A DNA stretch of 64,000 bases from Desulfallas thermosapovorans DSM 6562 (lineage in GTDB: Bacteria; Bacillota; Desulfotomaculia; Desulfotomaculales; Desulfallaceae): assembly GCF_008124625.1 (NCBI RefSeq), contig NZ_VNHM01000011.1, positions 45,425-109,424 of the forward strand. Reading direction: 5' to 3'. The notes under the pieces were generated by a model. It saw nothing but the letters and a program-made list of their open reading frames with translations. It did not search any database and was not told where the DNA came from. Shown in pieces: positions 26,343 through 35,644 of the stretch. The translations under genes and the position numbers were made by a program. Within the stretch, counting starts at the first letter, position 1. Every line of letters begins with the position of its first letter.

Positions 26343-26375
26343 TCGATAAGTTTAATAAACTTTAAGCCTGACCCC
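26343..26375 (-). repeat. REP-like repeat copy E at the acetyltransferase 3' end
   Basis: Read on the minus strand: GGGGTCAGGCTTAAAGTTT then ATTAAACTTATCGACA. AAGTTT and AAACTT form a 6-bp hairpin around ATT. It encodes RGQA-stop of the gene on that strand. Confidence 0.8.
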
Positions 26376-27024
26376 GGGCGATTGTTTTGAATAGTTGCCA
26401 GTCATCCGGGTTGACGCGGGTGCCGCGCCGGGCCACCAGTGCATTGGCGGGGTGATCCAGGACATCATACAATCTGGTAAAACAGGGGTAAAAGTTGACC
26501 TGCCGGATCAGCCTATCCATCATGCTCCGGTATTGCCACACGTTTAAACCGCTGCTTTGCAGATCCCAGTTGCGGAAACATTCCAGGCCGATGACGATAA
26601 AGTCTTCCCAGAATTCGTCGTGGAAAATGAATTGCAGAAGTGTGCTGGCCACGTGGTGGCTTCTCCATTCCCTGGCCACCTCGATGCCGCCCATCTCAAT
26701 AATCCCGGGGTGACTGTGCCAGCAGGAGCAACTATCCGGCGGGTGAAAGGTGACATAACCCACAATGGTGTCATTATTATGGGCCACATATACCAGCCCG
26801 CGGGGCAGGCCGGTGATATACACCAGGGACCGCAGCTGCGCCGCCGGTGGACGAAAACTGTCCATCCGCCCGCTGAGCCGCATGCGGTTTAATATTTCTC
26901 CCGTCACCGGTCCCCGGATAACCACTTCTCCCCTGGAGGTAGCAACGGCTTGATACCGGCTACCTAAACAGTCCGCGTAATTTTCGGTGTTGGTTATGTT
27001 ATCAATGGCATTTGGAATTAACAT
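26362..27024 (-). CDS. GNAT-family acetyltransferase, AcuA-like
   Basis: A 220-residue protein with a GNAT core: a beta-strand LVYVAHNNDTIVGYVTF and motif A MGGIEVAREWRSHHVASTLLQFI. The organisation resembles AcuA, which acetylates acetyl-CoA synthetase in Bacillus, but no acs, acuB or acuC is in the window. The ATG at 27024 is preferred over the longer frame because the 44 extra residues have a low-complexity look and run toward the TetR gene. It may be under that TetR regulator, encoded just upstream on the same strand. The 3' end carries repeat copy E. Confidence 0.7.
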   Translation of the reverse strand: MLIPNAIDNITNTENYADCLGSRYQAVATSRGEVVIRGPVTGEILNRMRLSGRMDSFRPPAAQLRSLVYITGLPRGLVYVAHNNDTIVGYVTFHPPDSCSCWHSHPGIIEMGGIEVAREWRSHHVASTLLQFIFHDEFWEDFIVIGLECFRNWDLQSSGLNVWQYRSMMDRLIRQVNFYPCFTRLYDVLDHPANALVARRGTRVNPDDWQLFKTIARGQA

Positions 27025-27107
27025 AGACCAAACCTTCTTTACTGTTTTATTAAAATATACAGGGGGCATCCGGTCTTTAGCGCCCGGGATGAAGATTTGT
27101 AATATAG

Positions 27108-27749
27108 TCAGTTGCCCGAAGGGGCATGGGGTGCATAAAGTCCTTCCCCCAGACAACGGTGAAAATCCACCACCATTTCAATCATTTCCGTGCTGGATAT
27201 TTCCTTTAGAACCACCCACTTGTGAACTGCGTATTTGATCATGGCCAGTATGGAATGGCAGATGGGGTCAAGGGGGAGATCTTTGAAATACCCGTGCTTT
27301 ATTCCGTAGGCAATGTTTTGGTGCACGAACCAGAGATACCTGTCGTCAAACTCTTTTAAAATTTTATCCACCGCTTCGCTCAGTCCCGCCACCCGGCTGT
27401 AAATTTCAGACAGCTCGGGGTTTTGGGCAAAAACCTCCATAATTACCCGCTTGCTTTCCACAAAACGCTTGTGTACATCCTGTTCCTGTTTGAAGTAACG
27501 GTTTACCTGGTCGATAATGTGATCCAGAAAATCCAACAGCAATGTATTCAGCAGGTCTTCCTTGTCTTTGAAGTAACGGTAAAAGGTACTGGTGCCATAA
27601 CCCGAGGCATCGATAATATCGCGCACCGGGGTATTCATGTAACCCTTTTGGACAAATATCTTCACCGCGCAGCTCAGAATATTCTGTCTTTTTTCCTCCA
27701 TTTGGCTGATAACCTTTTCCGACTTGACAGGTCCCATGATGTTGGACAT
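27108..27749 (-). CDS. TetR/AcrR family transcriptional regulator
   Basis: The N-terminal helix-turn-helix (about residues 18-65: RQNILSCAVKIFVQKGY...VRDIIDASGYGTSTFYRYF) is classical TetR, followed by an all-helical ligand domain to residue 213. The pattern of the C-terminal part resembles FadR/fatty-acyl-CoA type regulators, but that is not certain. It lies just upstream of the acetyltransferase gene on the same strand. No palindromic operator was clearly seen upstream. Confidence 0.88.
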   Translation of the reverse strand: MSNIMGPVKSEKVISQMEEKRQNILSCAVKIFVQKGYMNTPVRDIIDASGYGTSTFYRYFKDKEDLLNTLLLDFLDHIIDQVNRYFKQEQDVHKRFVESKRVIMEVFAQNPELSEIYSRVAGLSEAVDKILKEFDDRYLWFVHQNIAYGIKHGYFKDLPLDPICHSILAMIKYAVHKWVVLKEISSTEMIEMVVDFHRCLGEGLYAPHAPSGN

Positions 27750-28038
27750 CGCTCCTTGCAGGTGGGTGGTATTGGTTTAAATACAGACGGAATATTCCTT
27801 CCATTTTTATAACAATACTCTTATTTTGCCAATTTGTCAATAAAAAAAAGCCGCCCGGAGCAGCAAATTTTTTCCGGGCCGGCGGGCAGCGGCGGTGCAC
27901 TGGCGAACACCGGCGAATAACGGCACCGGGTAAGCATGGTGGTGCCGTCACCGGTGCAGGCACGGGGCTGGCCGGGTGTGCCGGCGCCGGTGACCCGTGA
28001 TAACTGTGTGTACTGTGTGCAGATAATGTCGATTAGTG
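27750..28038. other. GC-rich gene-free stretch
   Basis: No gene is supported here. The first 80 bases are the AT-rich leader of the TetR gene; the rest is a GC-rich stretch of overlapping short palindromes built on CGGTG/CACCG (about 27840-28000), followed by sequence shared with the flank of repeat copy E (GATTAGT...GATAAGTTT). Confidence 0.5.
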
Positions 28039-28071
28039 TTGATAAGTTTATTAAACTTTAAGCCTGACCCC
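28039..28071 (-). repeat. REP-like repeat copy F at the pgi 3' end
   Basis: On the minus strand: GGGGTCAGGCTTAAAGTTT then AATAAACTTATCAACA. Unlike the other copies it is read in a different frame, so pgi ends GVRLKV and stops at the TAA within AGTTTAATAA. Confidence 0.8.
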
Positions 28072-29454
28072 TTCTTTTTGGTAGCGGGACACTGCTTCTT
28101 GGTAGGCGGGGCGTTTTTGGCTGTAGTCCTGCCGGCCCATCAGGGCGTAGGTGATGTTTTTGCCCTCTTCCACGCCGGGCTGGTCGAAGGGGTTGATGTT
28201 CCACAACCGGCCTGTGTATACCACCAGTGCTTCGTAGAAATAAAACAGTGCGCCCAGTACCTCGGGGGATATTTCCCGCAGGGTGACCCGGTAGCAGGGT
28301 TTGCCCGCTCCCACCAGGGTCATTTCGGTGGCCAGCTGCTCTATGCTCAGTTGCCGGCCCATGGTGTGGCCGGTGAAGTAGGCGTATTCCTTTTCCCCGG
28401 GGAATGCTTCGGGCAGGGTGATATCCACGGGCTGGTTCTCTATGGTTACAAATCCCAGCACTTTGTCGGCGGGGCCTTCTTTAAACAACTGCAGTATGGA
28501 GTGCTGGTCCGTGGCCCCCAGGCTGGCCAGGGGGGTGGTGCCGGCGTGAATTTCTTTGCCGTCCAGGGATAATCTTTTGCCCAGGCTTTCGGCCCATAAC
28601 TGCACAAACCATAAACCAAATTCATACAGCATGCTGCTGTAGTTGAACAGCACGTGGATGGATTTACCCTTTACCGCCAGTTCATAGAGGCAGGTGCCCA
28701 GGGCAAAGAGGGCGTTTTGCTGCAGCGGGGTGTCCGCGATGGATTGGTGTGCCGTGGCCGCACCGGCCAGCAGGCGGGCGCTGTCCGTGCCGGTGACTTC
28801 GGCGGGAAGAAAGCCCACCGAGGATAAAACCGAATACCGCCCGGGCAGGTCCCGGGGGATGTGCAGCAGCCGGCAGTTCAGTTGCCGGGCGATATGGTTG
28901 ATGCCGTTGTCGCCGGGGTCACAGATGATCACGATATCTTCCAGGCGGCCGCCGGCTTCTTTATATCTGTTGTAAAAATAAATAAACTGGGCCGCCGTTT
29001 CGGGGGTGGAACCCGACTTGCTGGTATAGATGATGGCGGTTCTGGCCATGTCAATAACCCCCACCGCCTTGTTGACCAGTACGGGATCCAGATTATCCAA
29101 AATAAACAGCCGGGGGTGGGAATGTTGTTCCAGGTTGTAAAAGGGGCCGTGCAAAAACTGCAGCACGGCCCGGGCGCCCAGAGCCGAACCGCCGATGCCC
29201 AGCAGCAGCACGTTGTCATATTTTTCGCCCAGTTCCCGGGCCAACTCCTTTATCCGGGGGATGGCCGCCTCTTCGCCGAAGGAGAGGGTGATGGGTGATT
29301 TTTTATCCCTCAGCACAGCCTGAAATTCTTCAAATGCCTGTCCGTACCGGGGGGCGAAGTTTTCAAATTCCGCCGGCGAGATGAAATCGGCATGATCCTG
29401 CCGGCTTAGCAGGTGACCTATGTCAATATTGAGCAGTTCTTGCATTTTAATCAC
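28051..29454 (-). CDS. pgi: Glucose-6-phosphate isomerase
   Basis: It interconverts glucose-6-phosphate and fructose-6-phosphate. Signature segments are visible: LLGIGGSALGARA near 140, YTSKSGSTPET near 205-215 and the C-terminal NINPFDQPGVEEGKN. Length 467 fits the short bacterial type. The gene stands alone, far from the gap-eno operon. Its last residues are written by repeat copy F, so the natural C-terminus may have been replaced by repeat-derived codons. Confidence 0.95.
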   Translation of the reverse strand: MIKMQELLNIDIGHLLSRQDHADFISPAEFENFAPRYGQAFEEFQAVLRDKKSPITLSFGEEAAIPRIKELARELGEKYDNVLLLGIGGSALGARAVLQFLHGPFYNLEQHSHPRLFILDNLDPVLVNKAVGVIDMARTAIIYTSKSGSTPETAAQFIYFYNRYKEAGGRLEDIVIICDPGDNGINHIARQLNCRLLHIPRDLPGRYSVLSSVGFLPAEVTGTDSARLLAGAATAHQSIADTPLQQNALFALGTCLYELAVKGKSIHVLFNYSSMLYEFGLWFVQLWAESLGKRLSLDGKEIHAGTTPLASLGATDQHSILQLFKEGPADKVLGFVTIENQPVDITLPEAFPGEKEYAYFTGHTMGRQLSIEQLATEMTLVGAGKPCYRVTLREISPEVLGALFYFYEALVVYTGRLWNINPFDQPGVEEGKNITYALMGRQDYSQKRPAYQEAVSRYQKEGVRLKV

Positions 29455-29730
29455 ATCCTTTTTAAAAAGTCAGGTTTAGTATGTCCCTGGCCGGGGTAGT
29501 TAACGCCAGGTGTTGGGTGGGATATGGGATATAAATGAGAATTGATGATAGAATAATTATGATAATTACCTGAATTGGTGTTCATTGCCAAATATAGTAT
29601 AACTGCTTTTCCATATTTTTTAAAGGCACACAAGCAGGAATTTGAGTTCTTTTGCATAAGATTGGTAAGAACAGTTATATTTATGATGAGGGTGTAAAAA
29701 ATATTACGGCTTTAGAATGCAATGCAACAA

Positions 29731-29830
29731 GGGGCTGTTCGAAAGGCCCGTGCGCAAGTCACTAATAATCCCCGGGTTAGCCGGTTCTTGCGGTGCTCAC
29801 CAGAGCTTGCTTTTCGAACAAGCTCTTTAG
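29731..29830. repeat. Short element with inverted ends (MITE-like) or terminator
   Basis: GCTGTTCGAAA near the left end and TTTCGAACAAGC near the right end are imperfect inverted copies about 100 bases apart; the right end also forms its own hairpin GAGCTTG/CAAGCTC followed by TTTAG. It lies in the 400-base gap between pgi and the PHP gene, which otherwise is AT-rich and without a gene. Either a tiny non-autonomous element or a regulatory hairpin. Confidence 0.35.
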
Positions 29831-29853
29831 ATTAAAAACGGAGTAATGATGCT

Positions 29854-30591
29854 ATGCGGCTGTTTGCTGATTGGCATGTGCATACCCGTTACAGCGATGG
29901 GCGTGGGACGCCGGAGGAAATGGTGGCGGCGGCGGCCCGGCGCGGTCTCCGGGAGGTGGCCATCACGGACCATGGACCCCGGGGCATGTTTATCGGTGTC
30001 CGGGATGCCGGGGTATACCGGGAGTTAAAGGCGCAGGCGGCCAGGCTATCCCGGCGGTACGCTGTTCGGGTGCTGGTGGGGGCCGAAGCTAATGTGATTT
30101 CCCTGCGGGGTGAGCTGGATGTGCCCGCGGAATTGATTCCCGAGCTGGATGTACTGGCCGCCGGCCTGCACCCCCAGGTATGGTGCCGGCCATGGTGGAG
30201 AACGCTGACCTGGATACTGCCCAACCGGCTGGGCAAGACCTGGGGGTGGCTAAGGGAAAGGATGCGCCAGGTCAATACCATGGCGCTGGTGGCCGCGGTA
30301 CAGAATAACCCGCTGACTTTTATCACCCATCCCGACCTGGTGATGGCGGTGGATTTGGACCGGGTGGCCCGGGCCTGTGCCGCCACGGGTTGCGCCATGG
30401 AGATCAACACCGGGCATCACTATGACCGGGATGCGGTGGTACAGGCGGCGCTGCGCCGGGGGGCGCCCCTGGTGGTGAACAGTGATGCCCATTTACCCGC
30501 CAGCGTGGGAGCACTGGATGTTGGTGCCCGGCTGCTGGACAAGTACCGGGTACCGCCGGAACAGGTGTTAAATGCTATTCGGCCGGGGTAA
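29854..30591 (+). CDS. PHP-domain metal-dependent phosphoesterase
   Basis: A 245-residue stand-alone PHP protein. Metal-binding motifs are present: DWHVHTRYSDGRGTPEEMV at the N-terminus (H-x-H), ITDHGP near 37-42, TFITHPD near 150, and VNSDAHLP near 210. Related proteins hydrolyse histidinol phosphate, nucleotides or polynucleotides; the substrate here cannot be assigned. ATG start. It precedes the rapZ-yvcK genes on the same strand. Confidence 0.85.
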   Translation: MRLFADWHVHTRYSDGRGTPEEMVAAAARRGLREVAITDHGPRGMFIGVRDAGVYRELKAQAARLSRRYAVRVLVGAEANVISLRGELDVPAELIPELDVLAAGLHPQVWCRPWWRTLTWILPNRLGKTWGWLRERMRQVNTMALVAAVQNNPLTFITHPDLVMAVDLDRVARACAATGCAMEINTGHHYDRDAVVQAALRRGAPLVVNSDAHLPASVGALDVGARLLDKYRVPPEQVLNAIRPG

Positions 30592-30740
30592 GGGGCAAAA
30601 TCACGTAGAACTGATTTGGTGGGGCAAAAAACGTATTATAAAGTGAATAATAAGTGTATTACATGCCAGGTGCGCCGGTGTTTGGGGGGTAGACTTCTTT
30701 GTCACAGCAGCGAGTTAGCAAAAGAAAGGGCGGGAGTCCG

Positions 30741-31607
30741 TTGTCTGCACATATGGTTATTGTTACGGGTATATCCGGTGCCGGGAAAACCCAGGCACTG
30801 CGTTGTTTTGAGGATTTGGGCTATTTTTGCGTGGATAATCTGCCGCCCACTTTGATTCCCAAGTTTGCCGAATTGTGCGCACAAACCAACCGCAATATTA
30901 ATAATATAGCATTGGTGGTGGATATACGGGGCGGGGAATTCTTCCGGGACCTGACCGAGGTGCTGGATCAACTGGAGCGGGGCGGTATTCATTACGAGGT
31001 GCTTTTCCTGGAGGCCTCGGATGAGGTGCTGGTGCGGCGTTACAAGGAGTCGCGCCGCCGCCATCCCCTGGGTACGGACGGTGAGGTGCTGCGCAATATC
31101 CGTGAAGAGCGGGTGCTGCTGGAAGAAATAAGGGGCCGGGCGCATAAAATTATAGATACCTCCAATTTCAAGCCCCAGCAGCTCAAGGAAAAGCTGGTGG
31201 ACTTGTTCAGCGGCGATGCGGAAAATTCCCAGCTACTGGTTACAGTTATTTCATTTGGTTTCAAATATGGTATTCCCCTGGACAGCGATCTGGTAATTGA
31301 CGTGCGTTTCCTGCCCAATCCATACTATGACCCGGTGCTGCGCTCCTTGTCCGGTAATGAACCGGTGGTGCGTGATTTTGTCTTTAACTCACCGGTTACC
31401 ACAGCTTTTATGGAGAAATTTACGGATTTGGTGGAATTTTTGATCCCCTGTTACATAAAGGAAGGTAAAACCACGTTGATGATCGCCATCGGCTGTACCG
31501 GCGGCATGCACCGCTCGGTGGCACTGGCCAATCGATTGGGTGAAATACTGCGGGATAAGGAGTTTAAGGTGACGGTGAGTCACAGGGATATTGGCCGGGT
31601 TGGTTAA
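30741..31607 (+). CDS. rapZ: RapZ/YvcJ family nucleotide-binding protein
   Basis: An RNase adaptor family P-loop protein that binds ATP/GTP. Walker A GISGAGKT lies at the N-terminus, followed by [12 protein letters not shown] and a C-terminal domain ending [14 protein letters not shown]...VSHRDI. In E. coli RapZ controls glucosamine-6-phosphate synthase RNA; in Bacillus YvcJ affects competence. The TTG at 30741 with GGAG just upstream is favoured; ATG at 30753 is also possible, and an earlier TTG at 30699 lacks support. yvcK follows 35 bases later, as in most Firmicutes. Confidence 0.92.
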   Translation: MSAHMVIVTGISGAGKTQALRCFEDLGYFCVDNLPPTLIPKFAELCAQTNRNINNIALVVDIRGGEFFRDLTEVLDQLERGGIHYEVLFLEASDEVLVRRYKESRRRHPLGTDGEVLRNIREERVLLEEIRGRAHKIIDTSNFKPQQLKEKLVDLFSGDAENSQLLVTVISFGFKYGIPLDSDLVIDVRFLPNPYYDPVLRSLSGNEPVVRDFVFNSPVTTAFMEKFTDLVEFLIPCYIKEGKTTLMIAIGCTGGMHRSVALANRLGEILRDKEFKVTVSHRDIGRVG

Positions 31608-31642
31608 AATTAATGGGAAAGATACAGGGAGGCGTTTAAAGG

Positions 31643-32983
31643 ATGACGAAGTGGTTGTATCCGGGTATGTTTGTTAAACGCTGGCTTTTCCTGGCGCTGT
31701 TGGGGGGGGTGCTGTTATCGACCGGTGTGGTGCTGGCGGTCTTCTCTTTTTTCCCGTTTTCGCTTTTGCTGTTGGGAAGGGCGTTTGAAGGCATTACCAG
31801 CCGGAGCACTTTGCTGCTGCCGGGTATTTTGCTCATATCCGGGGGAGCTGTTTTACTGGTTTACGGGCTGCGCCGGGCGCTGGATTCGGTGTTAAATGCC
31901 GTTATGCCCGGCCGGCGCAGGCTGGTGGATGTGGTTTATAAAAGACGTTGCCTGGAAAAGGGGCCGCGGGTGGCGGTTATCGGGGGCGGTACGGGAATAC
32001 CGGTTTTACTCCGGGGCCTGAAACAATATACCGGCAATTTAACGGCCATTGTTACGGTGGCCGATGACGGGGGCAGCTCGGGCCGGCTGCGGGGCGATCT
32101 GGGTATACTGCCCCCAGGGGACGTGCGCAACTGCCTGGTGGCCCTGGCCGACCGGGAACCCTTGATGGAGGAACTTCTCCAATACCGTTTTCCGGCCGGT
32201 GAACTGAAAGGGCATAATATGGGCAATCTGTTGCTGGCGGCCCTGTGCGGTATCAGCGGCGGCTTTGATAAGGCGGTGCGCGGGTTCAGCCGGGTGCTGG
32301 CGGTGCGGGGGAGGGTTCTGCCCGTTACTTTGGATGATGTCCGGTTATGTGCTGAAATGGAGGACGGCTCGGTGGTGTGCGGGGAATCCAAGATACCGGA
32401 GAGCGGCAAAAAAATTAAGCGGGTGTTTTTGGAACCGGGCAACTGCCGCCCCACCGAAGAGGTGCTCCGGGCCATTGAAGAGGCCGATGCCATTATTATG
32501 GGGCCGGGCAGCCTTTATACCAGTATTTTACCCGGGCTGATGGTGCAGGGTGTTCCCGAGGCCATAGCCCGTTCCCGGGCGCCCAAGATTTACGTTTGCA
32601 ATGTTATGACCCAACCCGGTGAAACCGATGGCTATACAGCTTCCCGTCATTTACAGGCCATTATTGAACACGCCGGTGATATAATTGATTATGTAATTGT
32701 CAATACGGCCGGTATCCCGGCCCGGCTGGCGGAACGCTACCGGAAGGAGGGCGCGGAACCGGTTGAAGCCGATATAAAAACCATTATGGATATGGGGGTG
32801 ACACCGGTTTATGGCAGGCTGGTGCAGGAGGGTGAAGTGGTGCGCCACCATTCCGACCGGTTGGCCCATATGGTGATTAATCTGATGTACGGTGACCGCC
32901 GCCATCCCGAGCGGGTGGTTTATATGGACAATTATCTGGGGGCGGAAAAAACCGCCGGCAAGCGGGACAGCGCGGCGTCGTAA
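31643..32983 (+). CDS. yvcK: Gluconeogenesis factor YvcK (CofD-like)
   Basis: A CofD-like protein that binds UDP-sugars and is needed for growth on gluconeogenic carbon sources and for cell-wall balance. Two hydrophobic segments at about residues 13-75 precede the core (the family core starts RVAVIGGGTGIPVLLRGL near 110, with VTVADDGGSSGRLR and GHNMGNLLLAAL). The N-terminal membrane part is an extension over Bacillus YvcK (about 317 residues), so this version should be membrane-bound. ATG with GGGAGG upstream; operon with rapZ. Confidence 0.92.
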   Translation: MTKWLYPGMFVKRWLFLALLGGVLLSTGVVLAVFSFFPFSLLLLGRAFEGITSRSTLLLPGILLISGGAVLLVYGLRRALDSVLNAVMPGRRRLVDVVYKRRCLEKGPRVAVIGGGTGIPVLLRGLKQYTGNLTAIVTVADDGGSSGRLRGDLGILPPGDVRNCLVALADREPLMEELLQYRFPAGELKGHNMGNLLLAALCGISGGFDKAVRGFSRVLAVRGRVLPVTLDDVRLCAEMEDGSVVCGESKIPESGKKIKRVFLEPGNCRPTEEVLRAIEEADAIIMGPGSLYTSILPGLMVQGVPEAIARSRAPKIYVCNVMTQPGETDGYTASRHLQAIIEHAGDIIDYVIVNTAGIPARLAERYRKEGAEPVEADIKTIMDMGVTPVYGRLVQEGEVVRHHSDRLAHMVINLMYGDRRHPERVVYMDNYLGAEKTAGKRDSAAS

Positions 32984-33225
32984 ACGGGTGGACCGGCGCA
33001 ACAATGATATAAAGAAAAATAATTCCACAGTCGTGTCCGGCCGGTTAATACCGGCCCCGGGGATATGTGCTGATAAACCTAAAGGCACCGGGGTGACTTT
33101 CCGGTGTCTTTTGTATTTGCCGGATCTAACGGTACTTGGCTGTTGACGCTGTTTGCTTTGCGGTATACTATGAAATAATATGAAAAGCGGTATGGTTGAT
33201 CAGAACTTTTGAGGAAGTGGGCAGC

Positions 33226-34404
33226 ATGACAAAGCAGGAAGTATACCTGGATAACAGTGCCACCACCCGTCCTTATCCCGGGGTGGTCCGGGCCGTGGTG
33301 GAGGCTATGGAAGAATATTACGGAAACCCTTCTTCGCTGCACCGTAAAGGGGTGGAGGCCGGGCGGCTGCTAAGCCGGGCCAGGGAAGCGGTGGCGGCCA
33401 GCCTGGGGGCGGATCCCGGCCAAATTGTGTTCACCGGCGGGGGCACCGAGGCAATTAATTTGGCCATCAAAGGAACCCCGCCCGGCCGGAAGGGCCGGCA
33501 TGTGATAACCACGGCGGTGGAGCATCCCGCTGTTTTAAACGCCTGTGCTCAATTAAAAGAGCAGGGTATTGAGGTGACGGTGCTGCCCGTGGACGGGCAG
33601 GGGGTGGTGGATCCCCAACAGCTGCGGTCGGCGCTGCGGGATGACACTTACCTGGTATCGGTGATGTACGTGAACAATGAGGTGGGGGCGGTGCAACCAC
33701 TGGATGAAATTGCTGGGGTGCTGGCTGATTTCCGCCGGGCCGGGCACAGGCCGGTGTGGCATGTGGATGCAGTGCAGGCTTACGGCAAACTGCCCACGAG
33801 GCCCGGGGAACTGGGGGTGGATTTGCTGTCGGTGAGTGCCCACAAAGCCCATGGCCCCAAGGGGGTGGGGGCTTTATACGTTGCACCCCGTACCAGGCTG
33901 CAGCCGCTGTTGGCCGGTGGCGGCCAGGAGAACGGCTGGCGCTCGGGTACTGAAAATACCCCTGGTATCACCGGCTTCGGCGCGGCTGCTGCGGAAATTA
34001 CCCGCCAGGGGCCGGAGGGGGCGCAAAGATTATTTGCCCTGAAGAAAAGGCTGGTGGAGGGTATTCTGGCTGCTGTGCCCGGCGCTGTATTAAACGGCCC
34101 CCCCTGCGAGCAGGGCAACCCGCGCTGCGCCCCGCATATTGCCAACCTGTCCTTCCCGGGGCTGCGGGGGGAGATATTGCTGCACTGGCTGGAGGGACAG
34201 GGTGTTTACGTGTCCACCGGGTCGGCCTGTGCCAGCCGGAAAAACCCGGGCAGCCATGTGTTAAAGGCGATGGGGGTCAAAGGGGAGCAGTTGGAAGGGG
34301 CGATCCGGTTCAGCTTGTCGGCACTTAACACGGCGGAGGAAATTGATTACGCGGTGGAGCAAACAGTGGCGGCGGTACGGGAATTATACGCCCTGTACAA
34401 ATAG
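33226..34404 (+). CDS. nifS: Cysteine desulfurase (NifS/IscS family)
   Basis: A pyridoxal-phosphate enzyme that takes sulfur from cysteine. VYLDNSATTRP marks the N-terminus, the PLP lysine is in SVSAHKAHGPKG, and the catalytic cysteine lies in STGSACASRK. ATG at 33226 has GAGGAAG upstream. It is followed after 16 bases by thiI, so it probably supplies persulfide to ThiI for 4-thiouridine in tRNA, and possibly to the IscU-like scaffold at 15316. Confidence 0.95.
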   Translation: MTKQEVYLDNSATTRPYPGVVRAVVEAMEEYYGNPSSLHRKGVEAGRLLSRAREAVAASLGADPGQIVFTGGGTEAINLAIKGTPPGRKGRHVITTAVEHPAVLNACAQLKEQGIEVTVLPVDGQGVVDPQQLRSALRDDTYLVSVMYVNNEVGAVQPLDEIAGVLADFRRAGHRPVWHVDAVQAYGKLPTRPGELGVDLLSVSAHKAHGPKGVGALYVAPRTRLQPLLAGGGQENGWRSGTENTPGITGFGAAAAEITRQGPEGAQRLFALKKRLVEGILAAVPGAVLNGPPCEQGNPRCAPHIANLSFPGLRGEILLHWLEGQGVYVSTGSACASRKNPGSHVLKAMGVKGEQLEGAIRFSLSALNTAEEIDYAVEQTVAAVRELYALYK

Positions 34405-34420
34405 AAAGGAACGATGGGCT

Positions 34421-35602
34421 ATGTATAATACATATATGATTCGTTACGGGGAAATCGGTTTGAAGGGTAAAAACAGGCCGGCCTTTGAGCGCCGGTTGAT
34501 GGGCAATATCAGCCGGGCGCTGGGTATGGGGTTTGCCCGGGTGCAGAGGGTGTATGGCCGCATATTGGTGGAAAGCGATGCCGATCCCGCCCGGATAATA
34601 GGCAAATTAAGCAAGGTATTCGGTATTGTGGGTATCAGCCCGGCGCTGCGCCTGCCCCTTACCGAGCAGGCCATTTGTGACGGGGCGCTGGCTGTTTTGA
34701 AGGATGCTGCAGCCCGGGTACAAATGGCCGTTGGGGAACCGCTGACCTTCAAAGTGGAAGCCAGGCGTTCCAACAAACAATTCCCCCGTACCTCTCCGGA
34801 GATAAACGGGCTGGTGGGCGCTTATCTACTGGATAATTTTCCGGGATTACAGGTGGACGTGCATACGCCCCGGATCAAGGTGCGGGTGGAGATTCGCGAG
34901 CAAAATGCCTTTGTTTATGCTGATGATATACCGGGGGTGGGCGGCCTGCCCGTGGGGGCCAGCGGCAAGGCGTTGCTGCTGCTTTCCGGGGGTATTGACA
35001 GTCCAGTGGCTGGCTGGATGGCCATGAAGCGGGGCATTGAAATTGAAGCGGTACATTTTCATAGCTTCCCCTTTACCGGTGAAAAATCCCTGGAAAAGGT
35101 GCGTGACCTGTGCCGCATTCTCACCGGGTACACCGCCCAGATTACGTTACACGTGGTGCACTTTACCGATATCCAAAAGGAAATTCAGAGAAGCTGTCCA
35201 GAGGAATTGCGGGTGACCATCATGCGGCGCATGATGTTTCGCCTGGCGGCGCGGATAGCGGAGGATGCGGGTGCGCTGGCGCTGGTAACCGGGGAAAGTG
35301 TGGGGCAGGTGGCCAGCCAAACGCTGGAGAGCATGCGGGTGATCAACCAGGTAATAGACATTCCAGTGCTGCGCCCGCTGGTTGGTATGGATAAACACGA
35401 GATTATCAGCCGGGCAAAGGTTATAGGCACCTATGAAACCTCGGTGCTGCCCTATGAGGACTGCTGCACTTTATTTTTGCCCAAACACCCGGCCACCAGG
35501 CCACGCCCGGACCAGGTGCTGGAGGCGGAAAAGGCGCTGGACGTAGAAGATTTACTGGCCGGTGCACTGGAGCGAACGGTGGCGGAGAATATAAAACAAT
35601 AA
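34421..35602 (+). CDS. thiI: tRNA 4-thiouridine sulfurtransferase ThiI
   Basis: It makes 4-thiouridine at position 8 of tRNA. An N-terminal ferredoxin-like and THUMP part (about 1-165) precedes a PP-loop ATPase domain (LLLSGGIDSPVAGW near 185-200). There is no C-terminal rhodanese domain (393 residues), as in Bacillus, where a dedicated NifZ/NifS-type desulfurase serves it; nifS directly upstream fits that. ATG at 34421 follows AAAGGA. Confidence 0.95.
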   Translation: MYNTYMIRYGEIGLKGKNRPAFERRLMGNISRALGMGFARVQRVYGRILVESDADPARIIGKLSKVFGIVGISPALRLPLTEQAICDGALAVLKDAAARVQMAVGEPLTFKVEARRSNKQFPRTSPEINGLVGAYLLDNFPGLQVDVHTPRIKVRVEIREQNAFVYADDIPGVGGLPVGASGKALLLLSGGIDSPVAGWMAMKRGIEIEAVHFHSFPFTGEKSLEKVRDLCRILTGYTAQITLHVVHFTDIQKEIQRSCPEELRVTIMRRMMFRLAARIAEDAGALALVTGESVGQVASQTLESMRVINQVIDIPVLRPLVGMDKHEIISRAKVIGTYETSVLPYEDCCTLFLPKHPATRPRPDQVLEAEKALDVEDLLAGALERTVAENIKQ

Positions 35603-35644
35603 TTGCGGGCTATTGTATTATGTTTTGAAAAGTTGGGGAAGGCG

